Source: Desulfoplanes sp.
Lineage (GTDB): Bacteria; Desulfobacterota; Desulfovibrionia; Desulfovibrionales; Desulfomicrobiaceae
Reading direction: 5' to 3'
Length of the DNA: 7,041 nucleotides
Assembly: GCA_028708105.1 (NCBI GenBank)
Contig: JAQVZR010000091.1
Span: 1-7,041 of the forward strand
Position numbers and translations under genes: made by a program. The notes beneath the pieces were generated by a model. It was not told the DNA's origin, did no database searches, and saw only the letters and a list, made by a program, of their open reading frames with translations. Each line of letters begins with the position of its first letter. The first letter of the stretch is position 1. Of this stretch, positions 6,638-7,041 are shown piece by piece.

Positions 6638-6723
6638 ATAGAGATTTCTCCGCCACGTTCCGCCACGATAAAACGTCGGACATACTTCTTTACAGTTTTC
6701 AGATCACCCCACGCTCTTTCCAT
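6625..6723 (-). CDS. Possible small leader ORF, 32 residues
   Basis: ATG at 6723 to TGA at 6627-6625 encodes a basic 32-residue peptide (begins MERAWGDLKTVKKYVRRF). Its ribosome site is weak: GGA about 4 nt before the ATG, inside a small GTTTT/AAAAC palindrome (6724-6736). The peptide has no signal sequence and no run of one amino acid of the classical amino-acid-attenuator type. It ends 13 nt before the terminator stem. I do not recognise it; it could be a leader peptide or a chance frame. Confidence 0.3.
   Translation of the reverse strand: MERAWGDLKTVKKYVRRFIVAERGGEISIPAH
6649..6667. repeat. Tandem 9-bp repeat with a 10-bp period in the leader region
   Basis: TCCGCCACG occurs at 6649-6657 and again at 6659-6667 on the plus strand, one helical turn apart. 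A further TGGCGG lies on the minus strand at the edge of the terminator loop near 6602-6597. The same-face spacing suits a protein-binding site. The repeat also lies within the small reading frame, so chance is not excluded. Confidence 0.45.
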
Positions 6724-6738
6724 GTTTTCCGAAAACTT

Positions 6739-7041
6739 TTACAGGATGTTCCGTGAACATGAACGCAACACCATGTCCTTCCAGCGATACGTCCTTTGAG
6801 AAAGGTTCTTTTTCAACATATCAACCCCGTGCATGACAACCTGTTCCTTGGCAGAACGCTCCCTATCGGACCCGATCTTCCACCCGATGCTACCCGCAAC
6901 CACGGCGTCGAGGCCCGACATATCCATTAGCCCTTGAGCAGCATTTTGACCTTCCACGCTGCCCTCTTCTTCGGGGAGCTGATCGTTTTTCTGCAAATCG
7001 GTTCCATCAGAAGGCTCGCTGGGAAGAAGGTTGTCTTCAGG
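6739..7041 (-). CDS. C-terminal 100 residues of an unrecognised protein
   Basis: This frame is open from the right edge of the window to the TAA at 6741-6739, so the start lies outside. The first 30 or so visible residues are acidic and rich in Pro, Ser, Asp and Glu, like a linker (NLLPSEPSDGTDLQ). A more ordinary segment follows (MDMSGLDAVVAGSIGWKIG) and then a basic end. No membrane segment, signal or catalytic motif is visible, and I do not recognise the family. It lies 190 nt from the GAF-HlyD gene and is separated from it by the intrinsic terminator, so it may be a separate transcription unit. Codon choice looks like that of the neighbours, which supports coding. It might be a cargo or regulator of the system, but the sequence does not show this. 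Confidence 0.55.
   Translation of the reverse strand, partial: PEDNLLPSEPSDGTDLQKNDQLPEEEGSVEGQNAAQGLMDMSGLDAVVAGSIGWKIGSDRERSAKEQVVMHGVDMLKKNLSQRTYRWKDMVLRSCSRNIL

Noticed and set aside
6627..6861. Frameshift or pseudogene at the end of the upstream protein, since another frame stays open across part of 6860-6700.
   Set aside because: The alternative frame has a stop just upstream and no recognisable similarity, so there is no positive sign of a broken gene.

Overview
The window is a compact minus-strand operon from a Gram-negative (diderm) bacterium. Three of its products carry periplasmic-adaptor (HlyD/membrane fusion) modules and one of these has a classical signal peptide, so an inner membrane, periplasm and presumably an outer membrane are needed. 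The phylum cannot be fixed from the sequence. Coding density is high, and I see no tRNA, rRNA, CRISPR or insertion sequence.

Layout in the direction of transcription (right to left). At 7041-6739 is the acidic C-terminal tail of an unrecognised protein whose start lies outside the window. At 6738-6549 is a leader region with a strong intrinsic terminator (6611-6562) that abuts the ribosome binding site of the next gene, a possible 32-residue reading frame, a 10-bp tandem repeat, and a hairpin that would compete with the terminator. Then come a cytoplasmic GAF-domain protein fused through one membrane helix to an HlyD-type adaptor (6548-4689), a PqqD-like/M50 zinc-metalloprotease/HlyD fusion (4679-2532), a short SecA-like ATPase that keeps the motor domains but ends inside the helical scaffold (2412-412, TTG start), and the first 141 codons of a soluble periplasmic adaptor (425-1, running off the window). 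The 9-nt gap between the first two operon genes and the 14-nt overlap between the last two indicate one co-translated unit. The 119-nt gap before the SecA gene holds a perfect 8-bp hairpin.

Working model (inference): the set looks like a dedicated envelope export machine in which a truncated SecA is the cytoplasmic motor, the M50 fusion is the membrane-embedded core with a possible substrate-binding N-terminal domain and zinc protease site, and two membrane-anchored plus one soluble adaptor lead through the periplasm. The GAF module could tie assembly or activity to a cytoplasmic signal. No ABC transporter ATPase, SecY or TolC gene is present here; they may lie outside. The clustering of SecA with M50-HlyD and GAF-HlyD fusions is the notable feature.
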